Assembly: GCA_030040755.1 (NCBI GenBank)
Contig: JASHTC010000148.1
Span: 1-7,226, forward strand
Origin: Thermoplasmata archaeon
GTDB lineage: Archaea; Thermoplasmatota; Thermoplasmata; Lutacidiplasmatales; UBA184
Length of the DNA stretch: 7,226 nt
Direction: 5' to 3'
Positions 5,800 to 7,226 of this stretch are shown here, in pieces. The position numbers and the translations under genes are program-made. Every line of letters begins with the position of its first letter. Position 1 is the first letter of the stretch. The notes under the pieces are model-generated. The model searched no databases. It was not told where the DNA came from and saw only the letters and a list, made by a program, of their open reading frames with translations.

Positions 5800-6627
5800 A
5801 TGGTCCGTCCCCGGCCCGGTGGAACGCCGCCTCCTCCTCGGACGTCTCCCAGCATTCAGGTCTTTCTCGACTTCGACGGGACTCTCGTGGGTCCAAACAC
5901 GGCGATCGAACTCGTCAGCCACTTCTGCCCCGACGGGGAACGGCTCGCCCACGAGATCGACCTCGCACTGCACGCCCGACAGATCACCCTGCGGGAGGCA
6001 TGGCAGCGCCAGGTGGCCCTGCTCCCCTTCGACCGGATGGACGAGATGACGGCCTTCCTCCGCGAGTCCATTAGCCTTCGTCCGGGGGCCCGTGAACTGG
6101 TCCACCTGCTCTCGGAGCACAACGTGCCGGCCGCGATCCTCTCGGGGGGACTGGACGCCTTCATCCGTCCCATCCTTGCCCGAGAGCGGTTGGACCTGCC
6201 CGTCCTGTCTGACTCGGTCACCTTCGCTCCCGACGGGTCTCCTCTCGTGGTCTACCCCTTCGGACACCCCACCTGTCGGCTCTGCGGGGTCTGCAAGGCC
6301 GCGGCCGTGCAGCGGCCGGACCCCGCGGGGGCCCGGAGCATCTTCGTCGGTGACGGAAGTACCGACCGGTTCGCGGCGGAGATGGCCGACGTAGTCTTTG
6401 CTCGACGGCGTCTCCGGGACTACTGTGTCGAGCACCAGATCCGATTCTTTCCTTTCGAGGACCTCCAGCCCGTGACCGAACGCCTTCGGACCTGGCTCGA
6501 GGGGATCGAACCGATGCCGGCTCCCCGCCGGCTGGGCCGACGGGAGAGTCCATGTCCGATTTCCCAGGCGGCCGCGGGCCAGGACCCCCTCCCGCCCGGT
6601 GCCGACTCGGCGTTCCGCGGTCTCTAG
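5800..6627 (+). CDS. HAD-family phosphatase resembling MtnX
   Basis: The 275-residue product is a haloacid-dehalogenase-type phosphatase of the phosphoserine phosphatase/MtnX kind. Motif I is FLDFDGT (22-28) with nucleophile D24 and acid/base D26; motif II is ILSGG (113-117) with S115; the motif III lysine is probably K166; motif IV is VGDGSTDR (183-190) with D185 and D189. The helical segment between motifs I and II (30-100) fits a C1 cap. CRLCGVCK (159-166) places three cysteines at CxxCxxC directly before the lysine, which could bind metal or form disulfides. MtnX dephosphorylates a methionine-salvage intermediate, but no other salvage gene is present, so the substrate is unknown; a sugar phosphate is possible. 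The ATG at 5800 has GAGGGGT four bases upstream and a TATA-like box at 5758-5767. The Pro-rich first 18 residues and the tail after about 238 look disordered. Confidence 0.88.
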   Translation: MVRPRPGGTPPPPRTSPSIQVFLDFDGTLVGPNTAIELVSHFCPDGERLAHEIDLALHARQITLREAWQRQVALLPFDRMDEMTAFLRESISLRPGARELVHLLSEHNVPAAILSGGLDAFIRPILARERLDLPVLSDSVTFAPDGSPLVVYPFGHPTCRLCGVCKAAAVQRPDPAGARSIFVGDGSTDRFAAEMADVVFARRRLRDYCVEHQIRFFPFEDLQPVTERLRTWLEGIEPMPAPRRLGRRESPCPISQAAAGQDPLPPGADSAFRGL

Positions 6628-6796
6628 CCGGTGGGCACGGGGGAACGCCGTTCGGTCCCTCTCCTGCCCGAGCCCGACCTGACGACAGCTAGGACCGTGA
6701 TTGCCATACCGCCATGGATGGGTACCGCGCCGGCCGAAGCGCGGGGGACCCCTGACAACGCGCCAACTTTATGGCCCAGGTCGGCTCGCGCCTGGG
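6628..6796. other. Intergenic region before the second SDR gene
   Basis: This 169-base gap has no convincing gene. It contains CCTGACAAC (6751-6759) directly before the TATA-like element, in an arrangement similar to 1589-1616, and no T-rich terminator after the phosphatase stop. Confidence 0.5.
6765..6774 (+). promoter_or_regulatory. TATA box for a leaderless transcript of the second SDR gene
   Basis: AACTTTATGG is centred near 6770, 27 bases before the ATG at 6797, the spacing at which archaeal box A places the transcription start on the start codon. The gene has only a weak SD-like GGG just before its ATG, which fits leaderless initiation. This is the best single indication that the DNA is archaeal. 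Confidence 0.65.
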
Positions 6797-7226
6797 ATGC
6801 GCATCGCAGTCACGGGCTCGTCGGGTCAGATCGGCTCCCGTCTCCTCGCGCAACTGGCCCGCTCGCATGACGTTCAGGGGTTTGACCTTCGGGCCGGACC
6901 CCGAACGACCGTGCTGGATGTCGCCTCACCGGAGACGGTTCCTGCCCTCAAGGAATTTGACGTGATCTACCATCTCGCCGCCGCGATCTCCGTGCCCGAG
7001 AGCGTCGAGGATCCGTTGCTGTACGTGAGGTCGAACGTCCTGGGTACGGTCAGCGTCCTCGAGGCGGCGCGGCGGGGGAACGGCCGAGTGGTCCTCGTCT
7101 CCACAGCCGCCGTGTACGGGGAGCCCCGGACCTCGCCGATACCCGAGACCCATCCCATCAATCCGACGAGCCCGTATGGTCAGTCGAAAGCCACGGGAGA
7201 GGACTTTGCCCGACTCTTCCACCGAC
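6797..7226 (+). CDS. GalE-like NAD-dependent epimerase/dehydratase (SDR), cut by the right edge
   Basis: The 143 codons seen, still open at the edge, are the N-terminal half of an extended SDR of about 300 residues. TGSSGQIG (6-13) binds NAD, FDLR (29-32) ends beta-2, and LDVASPE (40-46) holds the aspartate that normally contacts adenine. YHLAA (58-62), STAAVYGEP (102-110) and YGQSK (127-131), with Y127 and K131, complete the catalytic set. STAAVYG and SPYGQSK are typical of UDP-glucose 4-epimerases and their relatives rather than of the dehydratases or decarboxylases, so a 4-epimerase of UDP-hexose or UDP-uronate is the best guess. The substrate-binding half is outside the window. The ATG at 6797 is fixed by the Rossmann strand and by the TATA box 27 bases upstream. 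The protein differs clearly in sequence from the other SDR in the window and is not a recent duplicate. Confidence 0.92.
   Translation, partial: MRIAVTGSSGQIGSRLLAQLARSHDVQGFDLRAGPRTTVLDVASPETVPALKEFDVIYHLAAAISVPESVEDPLLYVRSNVLGTVSVLEAARRGNGRVVLVSTAAVYGEPRTSPIPETHPINPTSPYGQSKATGEDFARLFHR

Noticed and set aside
5668..6435. Long upstream extension of ugd
   Set aside because: It is antisense to the HAD phosphatase gene and low-complexity. The Rossmann strand at the GTG 5667 start defines the N-terminus.
6631..6870. 79-codon plus-strand open frame
   Set aside because: It runs across the TATA box and into the SDR gene in another frame, and has no SD or motif.
6926..7222. 98-codon minus-strand open frame
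   Set aside because: It is antisense to the GalE-like SDR and looks like a shadow of it.

Overview
The window is GC-rich DNA (roughly two-thirds G+C by eye), densely coding on both strands, with AT-rich islands only at likely promoters. It looks archaeal. A TATA-like box (6765-6774) is centred about 27 bases before the ATG at 6797, as expected for a leaderless archaeal transcript. Other TATA-like boxes precede the genes at 3187 and 5800, and no convincing bacterial -35/-10 pairs or U-tract terminators were seen. A GC-rich Thermoplasmatota-type archaeon is one possibility, but the sequence does not settle the lineage.

Layout, left to right: (1) an unlisted N-terminal gene fragment running off the left edge (1-228, minus), not confidently assigned; (2) a GT4-type glycosyltransferase (372-1532, minus); (3) a 330-base non-coding, palindrome-rich stretch (1533-1863); (4) a small hypothetical ORF (1864-2157, plus); (5) an extended SDR nucleotide-sugar enzyme resembling UDP-glucuronate decarboxylases (2207-3187, minus); (6) a tightly coupled pair, UDP-glucose dehydrogenase (4258-5667, minus) then UTP-glucose-1-phosphate uridylyltransferase (3341-4261, minus), overlapping by ATGA; (7) a divergent promoter region with a possible 21-residue leader ORF; (8) a HAD phosphatase resembling MtnX (5800-6627, plus); (9) a GalE-like SDR cut by the right edge (6797-7226, plus).

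Taken together this is a nucleotide-sugar and glycan-assembly cluster. GalU would make UDP-glucose and UGD would oxidise it to UDP-glucuronate. The first SDR may decarboxylate it (to UDP-xylose or the 4-keto pentose) or epimerise it, and the second SDR may be a UDP-hexose 4-epimerase. The glycosyltransferase could use one of these donors on a surface glycan, glycolipid or glycoprotein. The phosphatase's place is unclear. No mobile element, CRISPR array, tRNA or rRNA was seen. The less ordinary points are the glycosyltransferase lacking both glutamates of the usual EX7E motif, two successive four-base stop/start overlaps before and after ugd, a G8 run able to fuse UGD to GalU by a -1 slip, and the structured 1533-1863 region.
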